A stretch of DNA of 64,000 nt from Sphingomonas sp. RIT328 (GCF_000632225.1 NZ_JFYV01000056.1:62001-126000), one strand, 5' to 3'. Positions 24,443 to 33,537 are shown, counted from the stretch's first letter. A program made the numbers and translations. The notes: a model not told the origin generated them from the sequence alone.

Positions 24443-25564
24443 ATGCCACATGCTCTTCGCCTCCTGGCCACCTCGCTGGCCGCCCTCGCCGCGCTCGTCT
24501 CGAGCCAGCCGGCGGCGGCCGGCCCCGTCTCGCGGATCAAGGATATCGTCGACGTCCAGGACGTCCGACCCAATCAGTTGATCGGCTATGGTCTGGTCGT
24601 CGGCCTGCAAGGCACCGGCGACCGATCGCAGAACATTCCCTTCGCCGTCGAGACGGTGCAGTCGATGCTGGAACGGATGGGGATCAACATTCGCGGCGAC
24701 GCGATGCGGACGCAAAATATCGCCGCAGTGTCCGTCACCGCGACCTTGCCCGCCTTCGCCCGCGCCGGCAGCAAGATCGACGTGCAGGTCGGCGCGATGG
24801 GTGACGCCAGCAGCCTGCAAGGGGGATTGCTGCTCGTCACCTCGCTGCGCGGACTGGACGGCGAGATCTACGCCGTCGCGCAAGGGCCGCTGTCGGTTTC
24901 GGGCTTCCGCGCGCAGGGCGCCGCCGCCTCGATCAGCCGCGGCGTCACCACCGCGGCGCGGATCGCCGGCGGGGCGATCGTCGAGCGCGAGGTTCCCTTC
25001 ACGCTGCGGTCGGCGACCACGCTCAAGCTCGCGCTGAAGAACCCGGATTTCACCACCGCCTTCCGCGTCGCCGAGGTGATCAACCGCCGCTACGATCGTG
25101 CCGCGCGCGTGCTCGATCCCGGCACGGTCGAACTGACTCCGCCCGCCGGCTCGGCGGACCACGTCATCGATCTGGTGGCGGGCGTCGAGGAACTGCCGGT
25201 CGAGGTCGACCTGCCTGCGCGCGTCGTGATCAACGAGGCATCGGGCACGGTGGTGATGGGGGCCGACGTCCGGATCAGCCCGGTGGCGATCGCGCAGGGC
25301 GGCTTGACGATCAGCATCGCCGAAACCCCGATCGCGTCGCAACCGGGGCCATTTTCCAACGGTACGACCGAGGTGCTGCCACGCACCCAGATCGGGGTGA
25401 CCGACGGCAACGGGCGCGGGCTCGGCGTGTTGCACAATGCCACGTCGCTCGTGTCGCTGGTCGCCGGCCTCAACGCCTTCGGCGTCACCCCCCGCGATCT
25501 GATCAGCGTGTTGCAGGCATTGCGCACCGCCGGCGCGCTCCAGGCCGAAATCGAGGTCCAATGA
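24443..25564 (+). CDS. flgI: Flagellar P-ring protein FlgI
   Basis: FlgI forms the periplasmic P ring around the rod. The 373-residue precursor has a signal peptide (LRLLATSLAALAALVSSQPAAA) and mature sequence beginning near GPVSRIKDIVDVQ. Conserved segments include NQLIGYGLVVGLQGTGD, MRTQNIAAVSVTATLP and the C-terminal GVTPRDLISVLQALRTAGALQAE. The start ATG gives the intact signal peptide. The stop overlaps the next start. Confidence 0.96.
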   Translation: MPHALRLLATSLAALAALVSSQPAAAGPVSRIKDIVDVQDVRPNQLIGYGLVVGLQGTGDRSQNIPFAVETVQSMLERMGINIRGDAMRTQNIAAVSVTATLPAFARAGSKIDVQVGAMGDASSLQGGLLLVTSLRGLDGEIYAVAQGPLSVSGFRAQGAAASISRGVTTAARIAGGAIVEREVPFTLRSATTLKLALKNPDFTTAFRVAEVINRRYDRAARVLDPGTVELTPPAGSADHVIDLVAGVEELPVEVDLPARVVINEASGTVVMGADVRISPVAIAQGGLTISIAETPIASQPGPFSNGTTEVLPRTQIGVTDGNGRGLGVLHNATSLVSLVAGLNAFGVTPRDLISVLQALRTAGALQAEIEVQ

Positions 25565-25896
25565 TGTCCAGCATGACCGCCACGCCGCCGGCCGCCGCCG
25601 TCGCACCCGCCGCCTATATGGCGCTGTCCGCTCCGCGGTTGCCGCGTGCCACCGCCAAGGCCGGCGATGCCGCCGCGACCGCCCAGTCGTTCGAGGCGGT
25701 GTTCGTCGGCCAGATGATCCGCATCATGATGGACACCGCGCCCGCCGACGGCCCGTTTACCGGCGGTCACGGCGAGGAGATGTTCCGCGGCGTGCTCGCC
25801 GAGAAGATGGGCGATGCGATCGCGGCGCGCGGTGGCTTCGGCCTCGCGCCCACGGTGATGACGCGGATTCTCCGCATGCAGGGTGCCACGGCATGA
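25561..25896 (+). CDS. flgJ: FlgJ-type rod-binding protein (no muramidase domain)
   Basis: The 111-residue product corresponds to the N-terminal rod-binding half of FlgJ only, with AQSFEAVFVGQMIRIMMDTAP and GGHGEEMFRGVLAEKMGDAIAARGGFGLA in outline. This short form is typical of alphaproteobacteria. It caps the growing rod, and the peptidoglycan-cutting function must come from elsewhere, perhaps from the transglycosylase at 14809. The ATG at 25561 overlaps flgI; the next ATG at 25564 is an alternative. Confidence 0.9.
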   Translation: MMSSMTATPPAAAVAPAAYMALSAPRLPRATAKAGDAAATAQSFEAVFVGQMIRIMMDTAPADGPFTGGHGEEMFRGVLAEKMGDAIAARGGFGLAPTVMTRILRMQGATA

Positions 25897-26315
25897 TCGC
25901 GCGGCTGATCGACATCCTCGAATCGCTGGTCATGCTGATGAGCGAGGAGACGCAGTTGCTCGAGGGCCAGCCGTTCGGCCGCTCGCTGCCGGAGATCGCC
26001 GCCACCAAGGTCCGGCTGGTCGGTCAGCTCGAACAGATGACCGCCGCCTATCAGCGCAATCCCGACGAATGGCAGCCGATGCTCAGCGGTGAACCGCGCG
26101 ACCGGCTGATCGCGCTGCTCGCCGAGCTGGAGGCGATTTCCGGCGCCAATGCCGCCGCGCTCGAACGACAGATCGATCTGTCGGTCGAGATGATCGGCGC
26201 GATCACCGCCGAGGCGAAGCGGCTCGCCGGTCGCGCCACCTCGACCTATGGTGCGCAGGGTCATCTGTCGCGGTTCGACCCGACCATGCCGATCGCGATC
26301 AACTCCAGTTATTGA
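25893..26315 (+). CDS. FlgN-like flagellar export chaperone
   Basis: The 140-residue protein is helical (MIARLIDILESLVMLMSEET, then RDRLIALLAELEAISGANAAALERQIDL in outline) with the C-terminal GRATSTYGAQGHLSRF, a pattern shared with alphaproteobacterial FlgN-type proteins. FlgN is the chaperone of FlgK and FlgL. The call relies on helical character, size and position after flgJ. It overlaps flgJ by four bases and ends the flagellar region. Confidence 0.65.
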   Translation: MIARLIDILESLVMLMSEETQLLEGQPFGRSLPEIAATKVRLVGQLEQMTAAYQRNPDEWQPMLSGEPRDRLIALLAELEAISGANAAALERQIDLSVEMIGAITAEAKRLAGRATSTYGAQGHLSRFDPTMPIAINSSY

Positions 26316-26357
26316 GCCGCGATGACCGGGGGCGCGTCATCACCGCAGGCGACCGGC

Positions 26358-27545
26358 TCAGTCGAGCAGCACCGCGACGACGCTGCCGATATCGGCAGGA
26401 TCGAGCCGGTCGAGTTCGATCTCGCGCTCGGGGTTGAGGCTATAGCCGATCATCCGCCCCTGCCGGTCGAAGGTGACGACGAGCAGCCGCAACCCGTCCG
26501 CCTCCCGCACGCAGGCAAGGCCGCCCGACGAGGGGAAGCGATCGGGATCGACGACGACGACCGCATGCGCCGGCAGCGCCGGTCCCAGCGTCGCGCGACA
26601 GACACGCAGGCCATAGGCCTTCTCGCCGGCGTGACGCGGTGCCTCGACGCTGCGTCCGGCGGTGACCCGCTCGATCAACCCGTCGCCGCGCGGCGCGCCG
26701 AACACCGGCACCAGTCGAACCGTCGCGACGTCATCGCGCTCGATCGCGGCGAGCACCGCCGCATCGCCATCGCGCGGCTGCGGCTCGCGCGGGACGATGC
26801 GGAACGGATGCGCGGCCTTGGCGCGCGGGCCGGGCGGCGGCGCATCGCGCAATTCGGTGCGGAGCAGTGCGATGCGCGCGCGTGTCTTCTCGATCCGCGC
26901 GGCCCGGCTCGCCGCGACCGGCAACCAGTCCCGCAACTGGCCGGCGGCGTCCGCCTCTTCGACCATGCGGCGCAGCGCCGCGGCATCGGCGACGCCGAGC
27001 AGGCCGCAGATCGCCCGCACCGTCTGCGCATTCCACCGCGACAGCGGCTTATAGCCATTTTCGAGCCGCGACAGGATCACCGGGGCGATGCCGAACTGGC
27101 GCTCGACCTGCGGGATCGACAGCGAGCGGTCGGCGTCGCGCCGCGCGCGGATCGCCGCGGCGAGCAGCACCGCGAACCGATCCTCGGCGATCTCCTCCTC
27201 GGTCCACCCCTGCAATTCGGTCGCCCAATCGGCGACGTCGAAGCCGGGTGCGTCGATGTCGAGCAGCAGATCCTCGGCCGGCACCCGCAGCGCGGTGGCG
27301 ATCCGTTGCAATTCCGCCGGTTTGGCGAAGACTTCGCCGCGTTCGATCTTGGACAGCCGGACATAGGGGATGTCGGGCAGCGCCGCCGACAGGCCGAGCA
27401 GGCGGGCGAAGCCATGTTGCTTGCGTAATTCGCGGATCGCATTGGGAAATACGATCGAGCGGTAGCGGTCGATGGCCCCGTCATCTGCCGCAACCTGTTG
27501 AGCGGCAACCTCTTCTTCCGGTCCGGCGATGCTGGTGCGGGTCAT
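26358..27545 (-). CDS. XRE-family regulator with two HTH domains and a LexA/S24-like C-terminus
   Basis: The 395-residue protein has two Cro/CI-type helix-turn-helix domains. The first is at about 27-95 (LRKQHGFARLLGLSAALPDI, then RLSKIERGEVFAKPAELQRI). The second is at about 125-190 (SIPQVERQFGIAPVILSRLENG). The C-terminal 150 residues resemble an S24/LexA-type fold (YGLRVCRATLGPALPAHAVVVVDPD, then GGLACVREADGLRLLVVTF), without an obvious Ser-Lys pair. Function and target are unknown. It is divergent from the potassium-channel-like gene, with a 12-bp palindrome between them. Confidence 0.75.
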   Translation of the reverse strand: MTRTSIAGPEEEVAAQQVAADDGAIDRYRSIVFPNAIRELRKQHGFARLLGLSAALPDIPYVRLSKIERGEVFAKPAELQRIATALRVPAEDLLLDIDAPGFDVADWATELQGWTEEEIAEDRFAVLLAAAIRARRDADRSLSIPQVERQFGIAPVILSRLENGYKPLSRWNAQTVRAICGLLGVADAAALRRMVEEADAAGQLRDWLPVAASRAARIEKTRARIALLRTELRDAPPPGPRAKAAHPFRIVPREPQPRDGDAAVLAAIERDDVATVRLVPVFGAPRGDGLIERVTAGRSVEAPRHAGEKAYGLRVCRATLGPALPAHAVVVVDPDRFPSSGGLACVREADGLRLLVVTFDRQGRMIGYSLNPEREIELDRLDPADIGSVVAVLLD

Positions 27546-27598
27546 TGTCGCAGCTTGTGCCGCAGAAACGCGGCGATGTCGATCAATCTGGAATCCAT

Positions 27599-27610
27599 TT
27601 TGCCGGCAAA
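27599..27610. promoter_or_regulatory. Palindrome in the XRE regulator/channel divergent region
   Basis: TTTGCCGGCAAA is a perfect 12-bp palindrome 54 bp upstream of the XRE gene and 86 bp upstream of the channel gene. It is a candidate operator for the XRE protein. Confidence 0.35.
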
Positions 27611-27695
27611 TCGGAGGCTTGCGACGGTGCCGGCCGAGCAAGACGCGGTTCAGCCACGCCGCTCTACCGGACGGCCCGCTGCTGGAGACGATGCG

Positions 27696-28427
27696 ATGCC
27701 CGAGCCGAAGATGCCGACGCCGCCGATCACGCCGCCGCTGTCCGACTATGAACGCCGCGTCGATCACAGCCTGTCCGCCTTGCTCGTCCTGCAAGGCCTG
27801 ACGCTGTTCATCGTCGTCCCGCTCGCACAGAGCCTGGCGTTCGGGCGGACGCTGCTCGATGTCTGTCACCTCGGCTTTGCGCTGATCTGCATCACCGTGC
27901 TCACCCGCCGACGGCTGTGGCGGATCGTGCTGCTCGTCTCGATCGCGCTGCTGACCGGCTGGCCGGTGCTGAGCCGCGCCATCTCGGCGACCCTGCCGCT
28001 CAGCACCACCGAACAGCATGAGGCGATCGCCTTTGCTGCGCTGCTGTTCAACGCCGCGGTCACCGCGGTGGTCGCGCCGCACGTCTTCGCCGCCGGGCGG
28101 GTGACCGCGCATCGCGTCCGCGGCGCGGTGTTGCTCTACCTCAACGTCTCGGCATTGTTCGCGATTCTCTATAGTGCGATTGCGATGCACGCGCCGGGGG
28201 CGTTTGCCGGGAGCGGTTTCGAACCGCATGGCGCGAGCAGCTCGACCGCCGCCTTCACCTATTTCAGCCTTGCGACGATCACCACCACCGGCTTCGGCGA
28301 CATCGTCCCCGTCGCGCCGCTCGCGCGCAGCCTCGCCAATCTCGAATCGGTGATCGGCCAGCTCTTCCCGGCGACGCTGCTCGCCCGCCTCGTCGCGCTC
28401 CACCTCGCACACGAGGAGCGCGACTGA
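27696..28427 (+). CDS. Potassium-channel-like membrane protein
   Basis: The 243-residue protein has N-terminal hydrophobic segments (HSLSALLVLQGLTLFIVVPL, ALICITVLTRRRLW), more segments in the middle, and a C-terminal pore-type unit with the selectivity-filter motif TTTGFGDIVP after FTYFSLATI. This matches the two-helix ion-channel family rather than a full Kch protein. No RCK or ligand-binding domain follows. The ATG at 27696 has GGAG upstream; an open frame extends to 27498 but is not protein-like. Confidence 0.75.
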   Translation: MPEPKMPTPPITPPLSDYERRVDHSLSALLVLQGLTLFIVVPLAQSLAFGRTLLDVCHLGFALICITVLTRRRLWRIVLLVSIALLTGWPVLSRAISATLPLSTTEQHEAIAFAALLFNAAVTAVVAPHVFAAGRVTAHRVRGAVLLYLNVSALFAILYSAIAMHAPGAFAGSGFEPHGASSSTAAFTYFSLATITTTGFGDIVPVAPLARSLANLESVIGQLFPATLLARLVALHLAHEERD

Positions 28428-28433
28428 GCGCGA

Positions 28434-28967
28434 TCAGCGGCGCGCCACCGCCGCCTCCGCCGCAGCCAGCGCCGCATCGCGTTCCTCGGCGAGCGCGGCC
28501 GGTGTCGTCGCGACGAGGTCGTAATGCAGCTCGTGCATCGTCATGCCGCTCCGATAGCCCTCCGGCCACACCCGGGTGATCGCAAAGCCGTGGCGGCGGA
28601 AGAAGGGTGCCACCAGATCGGAGGTATCGACCGTGACATAGCGGGTCGGCGGCGCGGCGTGGCAGGCGATGTCGAACAGCCGCGCGAACAGCAGCAGCCG
28701 CCCGAGCCCGGCGCCATGCCATGCCCGCCCTGCCATGCCCCAATAGAGCAACGCCTTGTTATAATGGTCCCACAGCTCATAGCCCCCGAAGGCCGCGGGA
28801 TCGCCGTCGACGGTGACGACGAACGCGGGCCCGTCGGGTTCGTCGAGCGTCTCCTCGAGCCAGGCGCGGTCGCCGGCACCGAAATATTCGGGCAGATTGC
28901 TGTCGAAGATCGCGAGGACCGCCGCACGATCCGCCGCCGTATAGCGCCGTACCGCGACCCGGCTCAT
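28434..28967 (-). CDS. GNAT-family N-acetyltransferase at the end of the NRPS operon
   Basis: The 177-residue protein has the GNAT fold: VRRYTAADRAAVLAIFDSNLPEYF at the N-terminus, FVVTVDGDPAAFGGYEL, the acetyl-CoA-binding HGAGLGRLLLFARLFDIA at about 88-105, and VDTSDLVAPFFRRHGF near the end. The start at 28967 overlaps the PPTase stop (ATGA), so it is coupled to the NRPS operon. It could modify the peptide product or protect the cell from it. That is inference; the substrate is unknown. Confidence 0.82.
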   Translation of the reverse strand: MSRVAVRRYTAADRAAVLAIFDSNLPEYFGAGDRAWLEETLDEPDGPAFVVTVDGDPAAFGGYELWDHYNKALLYWGMAGRAWHGAGLGRLLLFARLFDIACHAAPPTRYVTVDTSDLVAPFFRRHGFAITRVWPEGYRSGMTMHELHYDLVATTPAALAEERDAALAAAEAAVARR

Positions 28968-29533
28968 GCCGCCGCCCATAGAGCGATCGTCTCGATCGCG
29001 CCGCCGTCGTCGCGCGTCCAGCAGCGCGAGATGCCCTCGAACCGCGCGGTCGCGCGGCTTGCGTCGTGCAGGCGGGTCCGGATCGCCTCAGGCGCGATGC
29101 GGCGCGGCGTGCCGATCAGCTTGGCGTGCGCCTCCTTGATCGTCCAGCGGCGCAGCCAGCCGCGCGATTGCGCCGCGGGCGGCACCGCGCGCAACTCCGC
29201 CGCCTCCTCGTCGGTGAGCATGTCCCACAGCGGCGGCGCGGCGTCGACCGGCTCGTGATCGACCGCGATCGGCTGCAACGCCGCGCCGATCAGGCAGACC
29301 TCGCCGCGATGCGACAGGCTGACGTGCCAGCCGCCGGGACTGGCGACCCGCGGCGCGCCCGCGGCGGTCCGCGCCAGCCGCACGTCCTCCGCCGCACAAC
29401 CGGAAAGATGCGCGACCAGCGCCTGCATCCGGCCCGCCCGCGCGCCGGCCGTCGCCTGCGTCCGCCACGCCACCGGCGCCTGCCCGTCCCAGTCGAGCGC
29501 CGCGAGCGGCCCGTCGTGCCACAGCGGCATCAT
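28964..29533 (-). CDS. 4'-phosphopantetheinyl transferase (Sfp/AcpT type)
   Basis: This enzyme would load the phosphopantetheine arm on the carrier domain of the adjacent NRPS. The 189-residue protein has HVSLSHRGEVCLIGAAL, the metal-binding VDHEPVDAAP at about residues 97-106, and the WTIKEAHAKLIG signature near 140-151. The start ATG at 29533 overlaps the NRPS stop, so it is the dedicated activating enzyme by position. It is short compared with Sfp but complete in its motifs. Confidence 0.9.
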   Translation of the reverse strand: MMPLWHDGPLAALDWDGQAPVAWRTQATAGARAGRMQALVAHLSGCAAEDVRLARTAAGAPRVASPGGWHVSLSHRGEVCLIGAALQPIAVDHEPVDAAPPLWDMLTDEEAAELRAVPPAAQSRGWLRRWTIKEAHAKLIGTPRRIAPEAIRTRLHDASRATARFEGISRCWTRDDGGAIETIALWAAA

Positions 29534-32500
29534 GCGCCGGTCGCGATCCGGGCGGGGCTGCCCTCCCAATTGGTGCCGTCGGGCAGGGTTTCGCCCTTCA
29601 TCACCACCGACAGGTCGCCCAATTGCGCATCGGCGCCGACCTCGGCATCGTAGAGCACGATCGCGAGCGAGCCGATCGTCGCGCGGTCACCGACGCGGAT
29701 CGGGCCGACCTTCATCACCCGATCCTCGAACAGATGCGTCTGGAGCCCGGCGAAATCGTTGAGCGCGACATCGTCGCCGATCGTCACCAGATCGTGCTCG
29801 GTCAGGTCGGTGGTGTCGATATAGCAACGCCTGCCGACCTTCGCGCCCATCAGCCGCAGGTAGAGGCCGATCCACGGCGTCCCGCGCAACGGCTCGAGCA
29901 GATTGGCGACGGCGAGATTCTCATAGGTCGCGGTGACGAGTTCGGTGCGCCAGACGAAGGTGCTCCACAGCGGCGCGGTCGTCGCCTTGTAGCGGCCGAC
30001 CACCAGCCATTTGAGTGCCAGCACGAACGCCCCGCAGGCCAGACAGAAGCCGACGTAGAGGAAGGGGAAGGCCAGCCCGATCACCAGCCCGCCGCGTTCG
30101 AGATCGTCGAGGTCGCCGACCACCGACAGCAACAGGCTGAAGAAGACGAGAAAGGCGGTCAGCGACAAAGTCGTGCGCACCGCCTCGATCGACAGGCGGG
30201 TGGCGATCAGCCCGCGCGACGGATTGAAGCGCGCGCCCTCGTCGAACATCGTCGCGACCTGCCGCACCGGCAGCTTGATCGCCGGCGAACCGAACCAGGT
30301 GCTGCCGCTCTCGGTCGCCTGCGCGGGGTCCTCGGGCGGTTTGGAGAGGACGCCGATCAGCACCTCGTCGCCGATCTGCGCGCCACTCGGCAGCAGCGCC
30401 GAATTGCCGATGAAGCTGCGCCGGCCGATGCGGGTATGCGCCAGCTCGATCGTGCCATGGCCGATCCGCGCCGCGCCGAAGATGACGGAATCGGCGATGA
30501 AGCTTTCCGCGCCGATCTCGACGAGATCGGGGACGATCGCGCTCGCGGTCGAAATCTCCGCACGCCGCCCGACCTTGACGCCGAGCGCGCGATACCAGGG
30601 AATGACGTAGAGCGTCGCGAAGATCGGATGGAGCAGCCGCAACGCAAGGTCGTTGATCTGCTTGACAAGCCAGTAGCGGACGTAGAACCAGCTATCGAGC
30701 CGGTAGGTCGCCGGCGCGACCTTGCCGAGGATCAGCCGCTTGGCGGCGACGGTCAGCACGCACATCATCACGACATAGGTGGTCGCGAGGAATGGCGAGA
30801 CGAGCATATAGGTATAGCCGGTCGTCGCCCAGTCGAGCTCTATCAGCGCGATCAGGCCCGGCGCGATCGGCAGGATGGCGATGATCGGCAGCAGGAAGGC
30901 GCCGACCAGCAGCCCGAGCAACGGCCCGACCGGCTCGCGCCCCACCCGCGGTGGCCGCGGCAGGGCGTCGCCGGCATGCGCGGCGGGCGATCCGGTCCAG
31001 CGCTGGCGCGCAGGGATGACGGTATCGGCCTGCAACGCCGACATATCGTCGAGCACCGCATCCTCTCCGACGGTCGCGTTGCGGCCGACCACCGCCTGCG
31101 AGCCGACGAAGGCGCCCGGCGCCAGCGTCACCCGCCCGAGCCGCAGCAGCCCGCGCTCGACCGAGCTGGTGGCGAGCACCGCCTGATCGCTGATGATCGC
31201 ATCGTCGCCGACCTCGAGCAGGTCGGCGGTGTCGATCACCCCGGTGCCGATATGGACACGCGCGCCGATCTTCGCGCCGAGCAGCCGGTAATAGCCGCGG
31301 ATCATCGGCGTGCCCGCCAGATAGGGCGTCGCGGTGACGCCGATGATCCGCCGGATCAGCCACCAGCGGAAATAATAGCCGCCCCACAGGGGATAATCCC
31401 CCGCCTTGAAGCGCCCGACGATCAGCCATTTGAGCGCGATCGACAGGAACATCGACGCGATCGGCACGATCGTGAAGAACAGGCCGGAGAGGATCAGCGC
31501 GCTGATCCGGTCGAGCCGGCCGGCGAGATGGGTGTAGGCGATATAGGGCGAGAACCATTGCAGCCCGGCGAGCGTGTAGATCGGCAGCAGCGCCACCGTC
31601 TGCGCCGCGACGCACAGCCAGCGCTTCCACGGCGCGATATGATGGAAGCTGTCCGCCGCCTGCACCGCGACCGGTGCGGTGCCGCCGATGCGCTGCGCCA
31701 GCGCGCGGATCGTCGGCGCGGCATAGACGTCCTCGAGCGACAGGCCCTGCAGCCCCGGCACCTTGCGCGCGGCGGAAACCAGCCGCGCCGCCTTCAGCGA
31801 ATGGCCGCCGAGATCCTCGAACAGATCGTCGAGCACCGAGACCGGCTGCGGCGCGAACGCCTCGGTCCAGACGCGGTGAAGCATTTCCTCCATCGGCGTC
31901 GCCGGCGCGACCAGCGCGCGGCCGGTGGTGACGGTGACCTCCGGCTTGACCAGCGCCTTGCGGTCGACCTTGCCCGAGGCGGGCAGCGTCGGCAGCGCGG
32001 CGAGGATCTGATAAGCGGCGGGCCGCATGTAATTGGGCAGCCGCTCCGCGACGAGCGCGCGCAGCCCGGCGATGTCGATCGCCTCGCCGCCGCGCGCGAC
32101 GAGGAAGGCGGCGAGGAATTCGGCGCCGTCGTCGTCCTTGAACAGATGCACCACCGCCTGCGCGACGCCGGGCCATTCGCCGATCACCGCCTCGATCTCG
32201 GCGAGCTCGACGCGGAAGCCGCGGATCTTGACCTGCGTGTCGATCCGCCCGACGAAATCGATGTCGCCCGCCGCATCGAGCCGCACCAGATCGCCCGAGC
32301 GATAGATGCGCTCCGGCGCGCCCGACACGCCGTCGAACGGCGTCATCGTGAACTTCTCGGCGGTGAGGTCCGGCCGGTTGACGTAGCCGACGCCGACGCC
32401 GGGGCCGCCGATCACCAGCTCGCCCTCCTGCCCCGCCGGCACCGGCTGCAACGCCGCGTCGACGATCCAGGCGGTATAGCCGGGCAGCGGCTTGCCGATG

Positions 32501-33537
32501 GTGATGCGCTGGCCCGGCTGCACCTCGGTCCAGGTCGCGGTGACCGAGGTTTCGGTCGGGCCATAGGTGTTGAGCAGCCGCAGCCCCGGCCGGGCCAGAC
32601 GCCGCGGCAGATCGGGCGGGCAGGCCTCGCCGCCCATGTTGATCAGCCGCAGCGTCGGCACCGGATGCTCGACCAGCGCGATCAGCGACGGCACGACGTG
32701 CCAGACCGTCGCCTGCGCCTCGGCGAGCGCGATCGCGACATCGGGGCCGCTGCTCGCCAGCGCCTCGGTGGCGACGAGCAGCCGCGCGCCGACGAAGAAG
32801 GCGCTCCACATCGTCTCGACCGACATGTCGAAGGCGAGGCTGAACCCGCCGAACACCACGTCATCGGGGTCTAGTGCGAGGATCGCGCTTTCCGAACGGA
32901 CGAGATGGCAGGCATTGGCATGGGTGATCATCACCCCCTTGGGCCGGCCGGTCGTTCCCGAGGTATAGATGATATAGGCGAGGTCGTCGGGCTCGGCGCC
33001 GGTCTGCTCGCGTTCCAGCGGCACGATCGGCTCGGCGGCGAGCTCGCCCAGTTCGGCATCGATCGCCAGCGTCGCGCCGCCGAAGGCGTCGGCACGCGCG
33101 ATCATGGTCAGCGTCAGCGCGGCGCCGCTGTCCTCGACGATGTAGTCGATCCGGTCCTGCGGATAGCCCCAGTCGACCGGCACATAGGCGGCACCGGCGC
33201 GCAGCACGCCGAGGATCGCCATATATTGGTCGAGCCCGCGCGGCAGGCACAGCACGACGCGGTCGCCGCGGCCGATCCCCATCGCGCGCAGCCGCTGCGC
33301 CAGCGCGATGCTGCGCCGGGCGAGCGTGTCGTAGGTCCAGCGCGTGCTGCGGCCATATTCCTCGCTCGCGCCGAGCAGGTGCAATGCGCAGGCGCCGCCG
33401 CTGGTCCGGCAGGTCGCGTCGAACAGCTCGTGGAGCAGTTCGTCGCGCGCATAGGGTTCGTCGGGGCGCAGCGCCGGCGCGGGCGTGATCGGCGCCTCGA
33501 TGGTGTGATCGGGCAGGGCGAGATCGAGGGTGCTCAT
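29530..33537 (-). CDS. Pls/PosA-type single-module NRPS with membrane LbH domains
   Basis: The 1335-residue enzyme has an adenylation domain at about 35-525 with AYIIYTSGTTGRPKGV, NTYGPTETSVTATW, YRSGDLVRLDAAGDIDFVGR and LPASGKVDRKAL. A peptidyl carrier domain with DLFEDLGGHSLKAARLV lies near 550-615. From about 640 onward, pairs of membrane helices alternate with three left-handed beta-helix domains containing repeats such as LGAKIGARVHIG, LGVKVGRRAEI and MGAKVGRRCYI. There is no condensation or thioesterase domain. This is the layout of epsilon-poly-lysine synthetase (Pls). By hand alignment to GrsA, the A-domain pocket begins Asp-Met-Glu, which points to a basic amino acid. The polymer itself is unknown. 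Confidence 0.88.
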   Translation of the reverse strand: MSTLDLALPDHTIEAPITPAPALRPDEPYARDELLHELFDATCRTSGGACALHLLGASEEYGRSTRWTYDTLARRSIALAQRLRAMGIGRGDRVVLCLPRGLDQYMAILGVLRAGAAYVPVDWGYPQDRIDYIVEDSGAALTLTMIARADAFGGATLAIDAELGELAAEPIVPLEREQTGAEPDDLAYIIYTSGTTGRPKGVMITHANACHLVRSESAILALDPDDVVFGGFSLAFDMSVETMWSAFFVGARLLVATEALASSGPDVAIALAEAQATVWHVVPSLIALVEHPVPTLRLINMGGEACPPDLPRRLARPGLRLLNTYGPTETSVTATWTEVQPGQRITIGKPLPGYTAWIVDAALQPVPAGQEGELVIGGPGVGVGYVNRPDLTAEKFTMTPFDGVSGAPERIYRSGDLVRLDAAGDIDFVGRIDTQVKIRGFRVELAEIEAVIGEWPGVAQAVVHLFKDDDGAEFLAAFLVARGGEAIDIAGLRALVAERLPNYMRPAAYQILAALPTLPASGKVDRKALVKPEVTVTTGRALVAPATPMEEMLHRVWTEAFAPQPVSVLDDLFEDLGGHSLKAARLVSAARKVPGLQGLSLEDVYAAPTIRALAQRIGGTAPVAVQAADSFHHIAPWKRWLCVAAQTVALLPIYTLAGLQWFSPYIAYTHLAGRLDRISALILSGLFFTIVPIASMFLSIALKWLIVGRFKAGDYPLWGGYYFRWWLIRRIIGVTATPYLAGTPMIRGYYRLLGAKIGARVHIGTGVIDTADLLEVGDDAIISDQAVLATSSVERGLLRLGRVTLAPGAFVGSQAVVGRNATVGEDAVLDDMSALQADTVIPARQRWTGSPAAHAGDALPRPPRVGREPVGPLLGLLVGAFLLPIIAILPIAPGLIALIELDWATTGYTYMLVSPFLATTYVVMMCVLTVAAKRLILGKVAPATYRLDSWFYVRYWLVKQINDLALRLLHPIFATLYVIPWYRALGVKVGRRAEISTASAIVPDLVEIGAESFIADSVIFGAARIGHGTIELAHTRIGRRSFIGNSALLPSGAQIGDEVLIGVLSKPPEDPAQATESGSTWFGSPAIKLPVRQVATMFDEGARFNPSRGLIATRLSIEAVRTTLSLTAFLVFFSLLLSVVGDLDDLERGGLVIGLAFPFLYVGFCLACGAFVLALKWLVVGRYKATTAPLWSTFVWRTELVTATYENLAVANLLEPLRGTPWIGLYLRLMGAKVGRRCYIDTTDLTEHDLVTIGDDVALNDFAGLQTHLFEDRVMKVGPIRVGDRATIGSLAIVLYDAEVGADAQLGDLSVVMKGETLPDGTNWEGSPARIATGA

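Noticed and set aside
28754..28762. TTATAAT-like sequence within the GNAT gene
   Set aside because: It lies inside a coding region, lacks the CC lead and is not upstream of a gene start.
29623..32874. A 1083-codon plus-strand open frame opposite the NRPS gene
   Set aside because: It is extremely rich in Arg, Asp, His and Gln with no recognisable domain, while the minus strand encodes a clear NRPS with all core motifs.
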